Shown here one piece after another: positions 44,511 through 55,886 of a stretch of 64,000 nt of DNA. The stretch's first letter is position 1; every line of letters begins with the position of its first letter. Below the pieces are notes generated by a model that saw only the letters and a list, made by a program, of their open reading frames with translations, was not told the origin of the DNA and did no database searches. The DNA lies in the NCBI GenBank assembly GCA_917880885.1, contig OU862908.1, positions 53,155,819-53,219,818 on the forward strand, read 5' to 3'. A program made the position numbers and the translations under genes. This stretch comes from Limnephilus marmoratus. Taxonomy: Eukaryota > Arthropoda > Insecta > Trichoptera > Limnephilidae.

Positions 44511-45485
44511 TGTCTAGAACATTTAAAATTACTATTTGCCTCACGTAACCAATTATTGTGATTTCCCAGAACCCAAATGCATTTTCAGGCGGTCATCATC
44601 AAACGTTTTTTTTATTTATTTTGCAACTGAATTAGCATTCTCCGAATGTCTCACAAAAAGTGGTACAAAGTCTTCTATGGACATAATCCTGAACACACGA
44701 GGCCGGGTTGATCTTACGATGTTTGTGACTATGACTCTAGAATCTAGAAAAAAATGTAAATCACGTATGTGCTGAACAAAGCTGTGATTTGTTTTCAAAT
44801 TATTACTTAAATTAAACTTTAGCTAGCTTTGTTCATAATGTTTGAACTAGATTTACTAGATCGCGTATGAAAATATATTATGTACGCAGTTAGGTACATA
44901 AAACCTCATCGTTTTATCATTTATTTAAAGCTACAGATTGGAGAATATTACAAAATGTAAAATATACATACCTATGATAATTTTGTAATGTAATGTATTG
45001 TAATGTATATATATATATATATACATATGTAAAAAATAAAATGAAATAAATAAATAAATGGAATAAAGATATTTATAATGGAATAAAGATATTAGTATAT
45101 TTATAAAAAATAATAAAGTTTATTCATTTCAGCTGAACAGGACGGCGATCTCAGGCATATAAAAGTTTACATCGATAAAATTGCATTATATTACTTTATA
45201 AAATTGAATACACGATAAAAGATAAAATAAAATACAATGGTAAACATATTTAGTATTTGTATACTACGGAGACTTGAGGAAAATTCTCCTTGTATGGTGT
45301 AGGGACGCGCTTTGCCACTGGTCAAGAGTGTTTTCCGCTCTCCGGTAGCGTTGACTCATCCCGGCAATATAATATAATTATTTGTTCTTCTCCCGTTAAC
45401 AATAAATCTTGCGTTTTTCCTTTATTTTCTTGTTTTTATTTATAATATTTTACTACTTATTTATATCATCTTATTATTTGAGCTG
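44511..45485. other. Unannotated AT-rich stretch with microsatellites
   Basis: No gene. An AT microsatellite with flanking TGTAATGTAATG lies at 44985-45025, an AAATAAATAAATAAATG run at 45041-45060, and a duplicated GGAATAAAGATATT at 45060 and 45080. The AAATAAA-type run may be the tail of an undetected retroposon. Confidence 0.4.
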
Positions 45486-45489
45486 TTTT

Positions 45490-45866
45490 TTTTTTTACAT
45501 GAGCTCCACACAGGAGGCCCCGAGGAAAATGATTTCCTTCAGGGCCTATGTCATCTTTAAGGATACTGTATGGAAGGTTTTTTTAAGAAAAGGAAGGAGA
45601 GGAGAGTTCTGGGAAGGAAAAGGGTTTAAGGGGTGGGTAGGAACCTGGGGTTCAGTGTGTCCTGGTCATCCACCTCCAAGATATAGACAAACCTCACTCC
45701 ATGAACCCGAGCACCCCTGCTGAATCACCAAACGTAGTATAGCAGGTGGAAGAATCTTAGGTACTATCCACAGTAGCAAATCACTTGGGGTGATCTATGG
45801 CAGAGGTGTTGGTTATCCAATGAAGGTTCCCGGGGCGGCGGTACCCATTCCCGCCTCCCAAATTGA
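45490..45866 (-). mobile_element. SINE-like element, internal-deletion subfamily
   Basis: Inverted: T-run, TACATGAGCTCCACACAGG, hairpin tail GGCCCCGAGGAAAATGATTT..., AAGGAGAGGAGAGTTCTGGG, GTTCAGTGTGTCCTGGTCATCC then directly CACCTCCAAGATATAGAC (the same jump as the copy at 33271-33539), AACCCGAGCACCCCTGC, and head CCCGGGGCGGCGGTACCCAT, CCGCCTCCCAAATT. About 45 bp of foreign sequence lies at 45738-45777. TTGAGCT occurs just outside both ends (about 45478 and 45871), a possible short target-site duplication. Confidence 0.8.
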
Positions 45867-46050
45867 AAATTGAGCTTGAATTCCCTTGCCAAACACACGA
45901 GCCTTGTCGCTTTATGGCGAGGAAAAGCTATTATTTTTTTCTTTATTATCCACTACGTAACGTGTAAAAACGATGTGTTGATTTACAGCAAAAAGAACAT
46001 GCATTAAATATATAAATGATTAGATATAATCGCGAAATAAAAATTAGGTT

Positions 46051-46377
46051 GAAATATTTTAACCAACTTCAACTTGGAAAAAAAACAGATATCATGTAGA
46101 ATATTTTACTCAACTTCAACTTGGAAAAAAAACAGATATCATGTAGAATATTTTACTCAACTTCAACTTGGAAAAAAACAGATATCATGTAGAATATTTT
46201 ACTCAACTTCAACTTGGAAAAAAAACAGATATCATGTAGAATATTTTACTCAACTTCAACTTGGAAAAAAAACAGATATCATGTAGAATATTTTACTCAA
46301 CTTCAACTTGGAAAAAAAACAGATATCATGTAGAATATTTTACTCAACTTCAACTTGGAAAAAAAACAGATATCATT
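46051..46377. repeat. 47-bp minisatellite, about 7 units
   Basis: Unit AATATTTTACTCAACTTCAA, CTTGGAAAAAAAACAGATAT, CATGTAG. Units are practically identical apart from the first (AACCAAC instead of ACTCAAC), one unit with seven A in place of eight, and the last (ATTTAAAG). The open frame through it is only possible because of the repeat and is not a gene. Confidence 0.95.
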
Positions 46378-46379
46378 TA

Positions 46380-47574
46380 AAGAGTAAGTAAGTATCTAAT
46401 TCATGTTATGGCCCATGCAAGTACAATTTATTTTCCATAGCAAGTATAGTATTCTTTATAGCTTTCTTTGATGTTCAGTTAAATTATCAAATGTCGCGGT
46501 TTTCAGAAATAAAATTATGTCATGTTTTTAAATTGATAACAAAAGTGAAAAGAAAAATTAAAATTGAAAATTTCCTTTAAAAGCAACTAACAATTTGATC
46601 TAAAAATCGCTTCCGGTGGAGAAGAGTTACCATTTAAATGCGGTTTTTAATAATTATGGTCTTGAATAACTCAGAAAAGAATGTTTGAAACTTGACGTTA
46701 TTGGCAAGATATTTTATTTCGAACAAGGGCCTAAACAACGAGTGGAATTATAGTTGTATTTGGGTACGTCGTTGTACAAATCTTGAACTACTTTTAATTT
46801 TCAAAGACATTTCTGCATTATTTTATCTACAATAATCATCTCTCCACCAGGTTTTAAGAAAAAGGTTAATTTTAAGGAAAAGCAAATTAAAATAAAATAA
46901 AAAAACCCCCTAAAAATAATGAATCTATTATCAACAAACAAAAAATATTAACTTACAACCCAATCATGGATATGTTCCCCTACCCACCCACTCTTCATTA
47001 ATACCTAGCAACGGCTCCACCCCTACCACAATCGTTAGTAATAATACATTGTTCCCATCCACTATGAAGAAGGAACGGTCGTTCCGAAACCGATCGGCTT
47101 TAAACAAATATACAAGTGGTTCAAACAATGCAACATTGTTTCATTTATCTAAAAGCAAATTAATTGACTAATTCTTTATCGAGTTGTGGATCTACAGAAG
47201 AAGACTTAAAATAAGCTCGATGGACAAGGTTATGAATGAAGATGTCGTGGTTCGTATGTATAAATGAATAAAAAATTCGAGTGCAGTTTTATACGCGGTA
47301 AAAGCGAAACTTTACCAAAACATCTCAACCAATACTTGGAAAGTGAGTGCCATAATCATAAAGTGTCATAATCAAAGCGACCAATGAGCGCAGACCTATC
47401 GTAATTTCCGTTTCATATCTCAACCAATAAGAGCCTTTAAAAGTGACGTCATAATCAAAGCGGTCAATGAGCGCAGTCGATGCATCGCAGATGCAGTAAT
47501 CATCAAATCCTTTACATACGAAATCCGGAAGACAGAAGTTTCACTACAATAAGATATTAAAATAATAAAAATCC
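46380..47574. other. Unannotated stretch with CCAAT/CRE-like motif cluster
   Basis: No gene. 47330-47480 contains CTCAACCAATACTTGG, GCGACCAATGAGCGCAG, CTCAACCAATAAGAGCC, GTGACGTCATAATCAAAGCG and GGTCAATGAGCGCAG, partly as a repeated unit (ATAATCAAAGCG-NNCAATGAGCGCAG twice). It precedes the RT remnants at 47575 and could be a retroposon promoter or a decayed repeat. 47075-47105 holds a small inverted pair (CGGTCGTTCC / GGAACG region). Confidence 0.35.
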
Positions 47575-48232
47575 GAAAACTTTAATATCTAGGATATGTG
47601 ATGAGACATCCAGAGAAGTACGAGATCTTGCATCAAATGCAGGGAAAGATCGCCGGAAGTCGGGGCCCTGGAAGAAGGTGAACTTTCATGGCTGAAAAAC
47701 CTGAGACAGTGGTTTGGCCAGTCTACTGCAGAGCTGTTCTTGGCCATTGTAAACAAAGTCCGCATATCCAACATGCCAACGCCCGGTGAACGGATATAGT
47801 ACGAAAAGAAGAAGATGAATTCTTTATCTGAAATTAATGTAATAATGTATGCAGAAATGCGAATGCTTAGATGGTCGGCAGGAGTATCACTAAAAGATAA
47901 GATCAAAAGTTCACGCACTCGTGGTAGCCTGGGTGTCACAGACATAAATAGTAAGCTGGAGGAACGACAGTTGAGATGGTATGGGCACATAAGACGGAGA
48001 CCATCAGACCACAGAGTGAGGCAGACAATGTCTATGGAGCTTCATCGACAGTCATCCAGAGGAAGACCGAAGAACTCCTGGATGACTCAATGCTCCAAAA
48101 TTCTTCAGAGAAACGGCCTGGATGAAGGCGATACTCAGAACAGAAGAAATTACAACCTGAATACGAGATGAGCCGACCCCAACAGCCTACCTAGGCAATG
48201 AGTTGGGACAGCGCAAGGAAGAAGAAGAATGT
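47575..48232 (+). mobile_element. Two RT C-terminal fragments in tandem (LINE remnants)
   Basis: 47577-47810 reads LGYVMRHPEKYEILHQMQGK, IAGSRGPGRR and, after small shifts, ETVVWPVYCRAVLGHCKQS, the usual C-terminal end of one LINE lineage. 47815-48171 is an open frame with MRMLRWSAGVSLKDKIKSS, ERQLRWYGHIRRRPSDHRVR and SRGRPKNSW, followed after the stop by the GCCGACCCCAACAGCC end with AAGGAAGAAGAAGAA. Both are ends only, with no catalytic part. The minus-strand frame 47589-47990 is a shadow. Confidence 0.7.
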
Positions 48233-48247
48233 AGTTATATGTAATAA

Positions 48248-48400
48248 TAAATTTATTTTGTGAATATCGCTCAAGAGTGCCATTTGCTCCCAAACGTCCG
48301 GAGCCAGTGGGACCATGGCGTACCCAAATGGAGTATGTTATGAGGATGAAGATAGCGTGGAAAAAATGGAAGGAAAGGAAGAAGAGAGGAGACGAAGTAT
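48248..48400 (+). repeat. Dispersed repeat family C, copy 3
   Basis: CGCTCAAGAGTGCCATTTGC, TCCGGAGCCAGTGGGACCAT, GGCGTACCCAAATGGAGTAT and GTTATGAGGATGAAGATAGC match 19232-19340 in order. 48401-49239 has no gene or repeat recognised. Confidence 0.5.
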
Positions 48401-49239
48401 ATTATGTCATTTAATTGTAATAAATGACAAAATTGGGTGTTGTAAATACCTTCATAAAAATGACTCGATCATTCGTGTCATCAGCATGTCACAAAACAAG
48501 TGATGACTGAAAATTTTTTTCCTCAATGATTTAAATTCATACCGTGCCATTATTGCTCAGAATGCCCAGGGTATGTTGGGTCACGTATGTTGCCAAAATC
48601 CACTCAATTGTTTCATTCGGAAATTAAACCGCAAATTGTCCTACGTGTTTGTTACATGGACTGTGGAAAAACCGCCTAACTTACTAACCATTGACTTTCA
48701 GTGCGTGGTCACGTTCATGTAATACTGACACATCAACGTACCACCCAAGTTACATGAATTATTTTTTATTTGAAAGTCGTAGTAATTTTGTACGTTTTAA
48801 CAATATTAATTAGGTTTCACCAAACCCGTTTAGCGTTAGCTATAGTTTATGACCATTTTTGATTGCTGGCGCACAATACATTTCACATAAATGATGCACT
48901 ACTGAGTAACGTATAATCCTTTGGTTTTGGTTTAAACATTAGATCGCTTAGAAATATTTTGGATGCTTTAATTAAATACTGCCAGTAGAACACATATTTG
49001 CTTTTAAAGTTGTCAAATATTTTTTTATTACTCTTTTTACAAGCCCTGAAAAGATAAAGTATCAGGGCTGTAAAAACTGTTTAAAAGTTCAAATTCCCCT
49101 TTTCTCACCCCTTTTTGGTAAAAATAAATTAAAACTTGGTTTTAATTTATACGCAAAATAAATTAAAATTTGGTTTTTGGTGGTGTGTTTTCTAGAATAA
49201 ATCAAAACTGTGATGTTAAACGAGATTTTAAACTTTATC

Positions 49240-50341
49240 GCCATCGTCCAAGTATGGAGTGAATAAGTATCTCATACAGGCAATTGCGTCTCTGTATGAG
49301 GGAAGCGTTGCATGTGTTAGGGTGAACGGCGATTTTACGGGGTGGTTTGACATCACAAAAGGTGTTAAACAAGGCTGCGTAATGTCGCCGTGGTTATTCA
49401 ATCTATATATGGATAATTGTATGCAAGAATTGAAAGAGATGGGATTGGGTGCGAAATTGAGTAATCTAGAAGTATGTTGCCTGTTGTATGCTGATGATGC
49501 GGTGCTGATATCTAACAGTATGGAAGATCTACAGTCTCTCGTGTCAAGAATGAACGAAGTATGCATGAAGAATGAGTTAATGATGAATGTAAGTAAGTCT
49601 AAAGTCATGGTGTTTGAAAGAGAGAGTACGAAAACAGTATGCAATATAGTTGTGAATGATGAATACTTGGAGCAGGTGGATGAGTTTGTTTATTTGGGAA
49701 GTATGTTTACGAGAGATGGGAAGGCTGATAGAGATATTGAAAGAAGGGTGAATGCAGGTAACTCTATTAATGGAGGACTGAACGCCGTTGGCAGCAACAA
49801 AAAACTGTCCAAAGACGCGAAACTAGCCGTCCATAATGGAGTACTGGTACCTACCCTGATGTATGGCAGTGAGGCATGGAACTGGCAGAGGAAGGATGAA
49901 AGTAGACTGAACGCTGTAGAAATGAGATCCCTGAGGCGTATGTGTGGTAAAACCATGTATGATCGTGTGAGAAATGTGGAAATCCGCAAAGAATGCGAGG
50001 CTGATGTAAGCGTGATGAGTAAGATCAAGAAAGGAACGCTCCGATGGTTTGGGCATGTAGAGCGAATGAACGAGGAAAGGAGTGTAAGGAGAATATATGA
50101 CGCAAATGTGAACGGTAGAAGAAGTCGAGGACGCCCAGGAAAGACATGGCACGACCAAGTGAATCAGATACTTGAGTCGGGCCATGTCAAGAGTCAGAAT
50201 AATAGAAGAGAATGTATGAGACGTTGTATGAATGTATACGAGGCAAGGAATGTGTGCCAAGACCGGGATGTTTGGCGGTCCGTCCTCTCTGCCTACCCCT
50301 GCGGGGAAACGGCGTGATGGTTAGTTAGTTAGTTAGTTAGT
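49240..50341 (+). mobile_element. 5'-truncated LINE with long intact RT frame and GTTA tail
   Basis: A retroposed fragment starting inside the RT domain (KYGVNKYLIQAIASLYEGS) and ending with five GTTA repeats (50318-50341). The coding part is clearly less AT-rich than its surroundings and free of stops, so the insertion is young. Its C-terminal wording (LRWFGHVERM, RGRPGKTWHDQV) is that of the RTE/Ingi-like group; the exact clade is not certain. Confidence 0.8.
49259..50317 (+). pseudogene. Reverse transcriptase fragment (352 codons, uninterrupted)
   Basis: RT motif B is KGVKQGCVMSPWLFNLYMD (about residues 34-52) and the catalytic box is LLYADDAVLIS (YADD at residues 77-80). The thumb region has KSKVMVFERES and EFVYLGSMFTRDG. 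The C terminus has PTLMYGSEAWNW, RSLRRMCGKTMYDRVRNVEI, KKGTLRWFGHVERMNEERS and RRSRGRPGKTWHDQV. The endonuclease and RT motifs 0-A are absent, since the element starts just before motif B, so it cannot be active. The listed start is only the first ATG of a longer open frame. Confidence 0.85.
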
Positions 50342-50900
50342 TACATATAATAAGGAATGTTGATTTTAGGAGCCTGATCCCGAATTTTGTACGACGTAGT
50401 ACATCGCCTTAACATATAAAAAGTGCGTGTATACATGTTAAGTACACATGAGATGAAGGAGGAGGCTTTATTATTAATATTTATTAGATTATTGACTATA
50501 CTGAGTAGCTGTACCTACTAAAACTTTTCAAATATCATTTACGAGTTTATCTAAATGAACTACATCTAATTCGTTGTAACAATAATATCAGAAATGAGGG
50601 ATTAAGATACCCATTCGTGCTTAGATAGAATTGTGTATTGCGTAATGACCCGAATTAGGTACACTGTGGTCATCATTATTACTTCAATTACATAATAAAA
50701 TGGGTAAGAATAGTACTTTATAAAGAAAAATACCAGATTACCTTCTTTCGCGAACGGTGTTTTATCCAAACCAACTTATTTCCCTACATCCTTTCTGGAT
50801 TTTGTGCAAATACATTTTTTGTGATATAGACATCACACTTGCTTGTCCCTACGTTTCGCTTTTATTTATAAGTTACTTCTTGTTGTCTTATTGGAGTTAA
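50342..50900. other. Unannotated spacer
   Basis: AT-rich, no gene recognised. Its right end adjoins the 5' part of the two-ORF LINE, whose untranslated leader may start within it. Confidence 0.35.
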
Positions 50901-50931
50901 GGATCCTCCAAAATACTTACATTTTCCTAAT

Positions 50932-51645
50932 GTGAAAACGGCATCGAAAGACTTTCAATATAAAAAATGTATAATTACTAAAGACGCCATTAATGCATTA
51001 ACTAGCATTGTGATGGATCCTAACAATAAATTTACCAAAGAACATATTTCTAAAATAATGCCTAAAACAAATAATATTCTTAGCTCCATTGGTCAAATGG
51101 CAGCGAGAATGGCCACCTTGGAAGGTGAATTGTCAGTTTATAAAAATAATCCTCCAATTACAACCACTACTATTCCCTCACACTTGCAAACAAAAAACGT
51201 CTGTGAAATAATTGCTGAGATCAATGAACAAAATTATAGAGAAAAAAATATTATAATTTGTAATGTTCCTGAAAGTGATGCATCGACTCAAATAGATATT
51301 ATGAATAGTGATACCACCAGCGTTAAAAAAATCATATCTGACTTGGATAACTCTACAAGTTCTCTAGAACTGAAAATATACAGAATCGGTAAAAATGATA
51401 ATAATAAACCGAGGGGAATCAAAGTTGAGTTCCCCGAGTCAAAATGGCCTAAAATCTTACTCGGCAAAAAACACTCACTAAAAAATAACATACGTATGTA
51501 CCCGGATCTTTCAATTGCGCAAAGGAATCAATTAAATTAATTAAGAACGGAACTGAAAAATAGGCAATCTTCAGGTGAGCAAGACATCACAATAAAATAT
51601 ATAATTAACATCGCAACAATTGTTAAATTAACCCCAAAAAACTGA
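50932..51645 (+). pseudogene. LINE ORF1 (nucleic-acid-binding protein) with premature stop
   Basis: Frame open for 202 codons from the ATG at 50932 to a TAA at 51538, after which the same frame continues for 34 codons (LRTELKNRQSSGEQDITIKY then IINIATIVKLTPKN) to the stop at 51643-51645. That continuation is the normal end of this protein type, so the TAA is a lesion. Residues about 100-200 have REKNIIICNVPESDAS, LKIYRIGKNDNNKPRGIKVE, LLGKKHSLKN and MYPDLSIAQRNQLN, wording common to insect LINE ORF1-like proteins. A coiled-coil-like segment precedes it (around MAARMATLEGEL). Confidence 0.7.
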
Positions 51646-51654
51646 CCCATAACC

Positions 51655-54528
51655 TGAAATCTACATCACTATCTCTCAACATTTATTACCAAAATGTAAG
51701 AGGACTTAAAACTAAACTAAATAATTTAAGAATTAAACTACCGACCTTAGAATATGATGTTTACTGCTTCACTGAGACATGGTTGACCCCAGATATTAAA
51801 AATGGTGAGTTAGGATTTCACTCCCATAACACCTATCGAATGGACCGCGATACTAATACTAGCAACAAAAGTAGAGGAGGTGGCTGTCTAATTTCTATTA
51901 ACACTAAATTAACCTCAAGAAAACTCAAATGTGCAAATATCAACGTGGAACAACTATTTGTTTTAGTGACAAACAAAAGTGAAAAAATTATTGTTGGTTG
52001 TGCTTACATTCCACCCTCATCTGATGTCCAGCTATATACTAGTTACTGTCAAGAAGTAGAAATATTGAGAAGAAAATATCCAGACGCTAAATTTATCCTT
52101 ACAGGTGATTTTAATCAACGTACTGTCCATTGGGATATTAACAACAATAATACTCGCACTAATTCCACGTCCAATAATGGTTCTCGTGAACTTATAGAAA
52201 TGTCATGTTTCCTAAATCTTAGACAAGTGAATTTTATATATAACTGCAACAATAATCTATTAGACTTAATTTTTAGCAATTCCAGCAATATAAGTATACA
52301 ACATGCAAATGACAATGTTTCAACAATTGATAACTACCACCCACCACTTTTTGTTAAGCATATATCTCTTCAAAATTTAAATTTAGAGTCTTTTAAAGAA
52401 AAATCAAATTTTTATAAAGCTGATTATCCTAAGATTAACGAGTTTCTCGCTAAATCAGACTGGAACTTCATTAGTAATTGAAATAACATCAATGATATAA
52501 TAGAATCTTTTTACTGTATAATTAACAAATCAATTGAACTGTACGTCCCTATTACAAAATGTAGGACATCTAATTACCCCAAATGGTTTAGCAAAGAGCT
52601 AATTTTTACCATCCAGTCAAAAAAACTTGCACATAAAACATTCAAAATATCTCGAGCTCCAAATGACTATCTACTTTTTTTCTAATTTACGCAAAAGGGT
52701 GAAAAACATATCGATCTCTTGTTACAAAAAATACCTGGAAAATATTGAGAAATCGTTACAAAATAAACCTCAAAATTTATTAAAATTTGCAAACAATCTG
52801 AATAGTAATGAATCTGGTATTCCGTCTATCATATACTACAATGATAAAATTGCTGATACACCTCAAGGAATTACTGACTTATTTGCCGAATGCTTTGGCG
52901 AAGTATATGATGTAAACTCATCTAATAACCAAATACCTCAATTCAACTCAAATATTTCTATTGATTTTAATGACCTTGTTATTGATGAAATCGATGTTCA
53001 GCGTAAAATTACACTATTAGATAGTCAAAAATCCGCTGGCCCAGACACCATACCAGCAATTTATTTAAGAAACTGTGTATCTAGCTTAAAAGGTCATTTA
53101 ACCAATATATTCAATATATCATTTGCATCAGGCCTTTTCCCTCAAAAATGGAAGATCAGTTTCCTTAGTCCCATCTATAAAAAGGGTGATAAAACGGATG
53201 CTTCTAACTACAGACCTATTTGCATACAATCAGCGATACCTAAATTGTTTGAATCCGTAGTTCTATCAAAATTTATATTACAGGCTCGTAAAATCATTTC
53301 CCCCCACCAACATGGATTTATATCCGGAAGATCTAGACTTACAAACTTAATTATATACGAAAAATATATTTCAGACAATCTAAATTCAAAATTGCAAACG
53401 GATGCAGTTTACACAGATTTCAGCAAAGCATTCGACAAAGTTTCCCAAAAAATCTTATTAAACAAACTTAAAGTATATGGGATAAAAGGAAATCTACTAA
53501 AATGGTTTGAGACCTATTTAACATCTAGAAAACTATACGTTAAACTATCTAACCATATGTCAAACGAAATTGAAGCTTCAAGTGGGGTGCCCCAAGGTTC
53601 TCATCTAGGTCCTATTCTTTTTTTGCTATTTATTAATGACATTGTTTCAATATTTGAAGGTATTCATTTCCTATTGTTTGCTGATGACTTGAAAATATAC
53701 ACTATTATAAGAAATTTAATGGACTGTCTTATATTGTTAAACAACTTGGATCGATTATATAATTGGTGTAACATAAATGATTTATTTTTAAACATTAACA
53801 AATGTCAATCTATAAGTTTTTCTCGAAATAAAAATCCAATACTCTTTCAATATCACATTAACAATGTGAATCTTTCTACAGTAACATTAATAAAGGATCT
53901 GGGTGTCGTTTTTGATAACAAGATGACATTTGTCCCCCACATTGATGCAATCACGAATAAAGCACTTAAATGTCTCGGTTTTGTGTTAAGATCGTCCAAA
54001 GATCTAATGCATACTAATACACTCAAAACTCTATACATAACGCTAGTCAGAAGTATTCTTGAGTATAATTCCTCTCTCTGGTCGCCATTATACAATGTGC
54101 ATTCACACAAAATTGAAAGAGTACAACATAAATTTTTAAGGCATATAAATTACAAATTAAAAATTCCAATAGAAAATTTAAATTATAATTATTTAATGCA
54201 ATTGCTTAAATTACCCGAATTGTCACAGCGAAGAAAAATCTGTGATGTTTTATTATTATTTAAAATTATCAACGGATATTTGGATAGCCCTGAACTTGTG
54301 AACATGATAAATTATCAAGTACCTAACAATTACAACACCAGACTCCATGCTCCATTTAACGTAGTTGCTTCTCGCACTAATTTTATGTTCAACTCTTGTC
54401 TTCAGATATTGCATCGTGTGGGGAATGAAACTTGCTCTGTCGATATATTTTTTTATAAAAACATCGCTTCCTTCAAAAAGCGTATATGTATGCAAATGCA
54501 AAAATCCTTAAATGTACCAGATTGTTAA
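51655..54528 (+). pseudogene. LINE ORF2: endonuclease plus reverse transcriptase, two lesions
   Basis: The endonuclease begins near 51672 (LNIYYQNVRGLKTKLNNLR), with CFTETWLTPD, VGCAYIPPSSD, FILTGDFNQRTVHWD and NNLLDLIFSNSS. A stop lies at 52479-52481 and a frame change near 52673. From 52682 the RT is open: AGPDTIPAIYLRNC, PIYKKGDKTDASNYRPI, motif A TDFSKAFDKVSQKI (about codon 263 counted from 52627), motif B SSGVPQGSHLGPILFLLFIN, catalytic FADD at about codons 351-354. Then LGVVFDNKMTFVPHI, ILEYNSSLWSPLY and CSVDIFFYKNIASFKKRI. All catalytic residues visible are intact. Confidence 0.85.
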
Positions 54529-54879
54529 AAGTAACAAATTTAATACCCATTGCTCTTTAACTACTTTCATAGTATCTACTTACTTCTTTATACATATATG
54601 TAATTGCTGTGTACCTTTTATTTTATTTTTTTCCTGATAATAACAAACTAATGTAAAAATCCTTAAATGTTTCACATTGTTAACAGTAACAAACTTAATA
54701 CCCACTGCTCTGTAACTACATTCATGATAACTACATTCATAGTACCTACTTACTTATTTACATATGTAATTACTGTGTACCTTTTCTTTTTTTTATCTTT
54801 TTCATAATAATAACAAACATACGTACATTTATAATAGCAAAAAAATTATAATTAAAAAAATAAATAAATAAAAATAATT

Positions 54880-55240
54880 AATTACAAGAAAATTACCTAC
54901 TTTTATATTAATCGTTAAAAATGTTTTACACCACTGCAATACCGGTATGCTTCAAGTATATTTGGAATCACATTTTGTGTGATATTGTGACAATAATTAT
55001 TGAATATAATGTAGCGTGAGCCCAAATACGAATCCGCTGGTTGAACTCCTTTGTAAACAATTACTTGAATATTAATACCTACTTATGTTAAGCCTACTTA
55101 TATCTTTCTAGCTCTGTTTATCATTTTATGTACCATATACTTATGATACTGCATACTTGTTATAATGCTCCTGTACAATTTATTTTATATGTAAAAGCCA
55201 TCAAGGCGTAAACAAACAAATCAATAAATAAATAATTTGT
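54880..55240 (+). other. Possible 3' end of another retroposon
   Basis: AT-rich, ending TATGTAAAAGCCATCAAGGC, GTAAACAAACAAATCAATAA and ATAAATAA. The ending is like the AAATAA-type tails of the LINEs in this window but has no clear coding before it. Confidence 0.35.
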
Positions 55241-55462
55241 TTTTGAAAAGACAAAACGTACAGACAAATATATATACTTTGGAGAAGAAAATCGGGGAAG
55301 ACAATTCTTCGATTGTGATGATTTTATTTAGGCGTAATCAGCCTGAGGTGTAGTTGTCTCTTTCGCTCAGTATTCGTGGTGGTAACCGCGACAGTGACAG
55401 CAAAAGTTTTGCAAAATACTTATTATTTAAATTTCTCGGGGGCCGTGTTTCTTCTTAACGGT
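55241..55462 (+). repeat. Dispersed repeat family D, copy 1 (partner 63068-63330)
   Basis: Shares with 63068-63330, in order, GATGATTTTATTTA, ATCAGCC(T/C)GAGGTG(T/C)AGTTGTC, CTTTCGCTCAGTAT, ACAGTGACAGCAA, AAAATAC and TTCTCGG...TGTGTTTC(C/T)TCTTAA. It is about three quarters identical by eye and non-coding. The class is unknown. 55463-55623 holds nothing recognised. Confidence 0.6.
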
Positions 55463-55623
55463 AGTTAATTGATTTTGTATTACCTTGCTGATTAGGGAAT
55501 TAATTTTTTTAGATAGGTCTTTAGTAAAAAAAAAAAAATATTATGCCCAAAATACTTACAATCCATACTGTCGATCGAACACAATTCCAATTCGTTGTTT
55601 ATTCATCACTCACATTTATTTCA

Positions 55624-55858
55624 AGGACGGGTTGTTTCACAGAATTAAAACAATTCATCAAATTTAAAAGTTAGTTTTCAAGTTCGGTGAAAGTCCTATT
55701 CCAGTTTTGTTTTTATCCAAGTATTGTCTTGGCCCATGATGAAATAATAACATAACTTTAATAGAACATTCACGGAACATGAATTTAAACTTTGATTTAA
55801 CTTGAAATTTTATCTGAAATTTGATGAATTGTTCAAATTCTGTGAAACCACCCGTCCT
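55624..55858. mobile_element. MITE, 235 bp, copy A
   Basis: Inverted ends AGGACGGGTTGTTTCACAGA and, on the other strand, AGGACGGGTGGTTTCACAGA. Complementarity continues inward through CAATTCATCAAATTT. Non-coding. A related MITE follows after 28 bp in the same arrangement. Target-site duplication not clear. Confidence 0.75.
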
Positions 55859-55886
55859 AATTTTTCCAGTGTTGTCCAGCATACCA

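Larger units (their letters stand above)
50900..54870 (+). mobile_element. Nearly full-length two-ORF LINE (jockey-superfamily-like)
   Basis: The most complete retrotransposon here: ORF1 (50932-51645), ORF2 with endonuclease and RT (about 51655-54528), and a 3' untranslated region with a tandem duplication (54503-54645 and 54655-54810 share CCTTAAATGT, TAACAAA(T/C)TTAATACCCA, CTACTTACTT, TGTGTACCTTTT) ending in an A/T-rich tail (AAAAAAATAAATAAATAAA). Three lesions were seen: an early stop in ORF1, a stop at 52479-52481, and a one-base insertion in a T-run near 52673. Few lesions suggest moderate age. Target-site duplication not identified. Confidence 0.85.

Noticed and set aside
46074..46286. 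Protein with repeated CRIFYSTSTW-type segments
   Set aside because: The frame exists only because the 47-bp minisatellite lacks stops in one phase; one unit of 46 bp shifts it.
49228..50260. Minus-strand frames of 110-145 codons
   Set aside because: Shadows of the intact RT frame on the plus strand.
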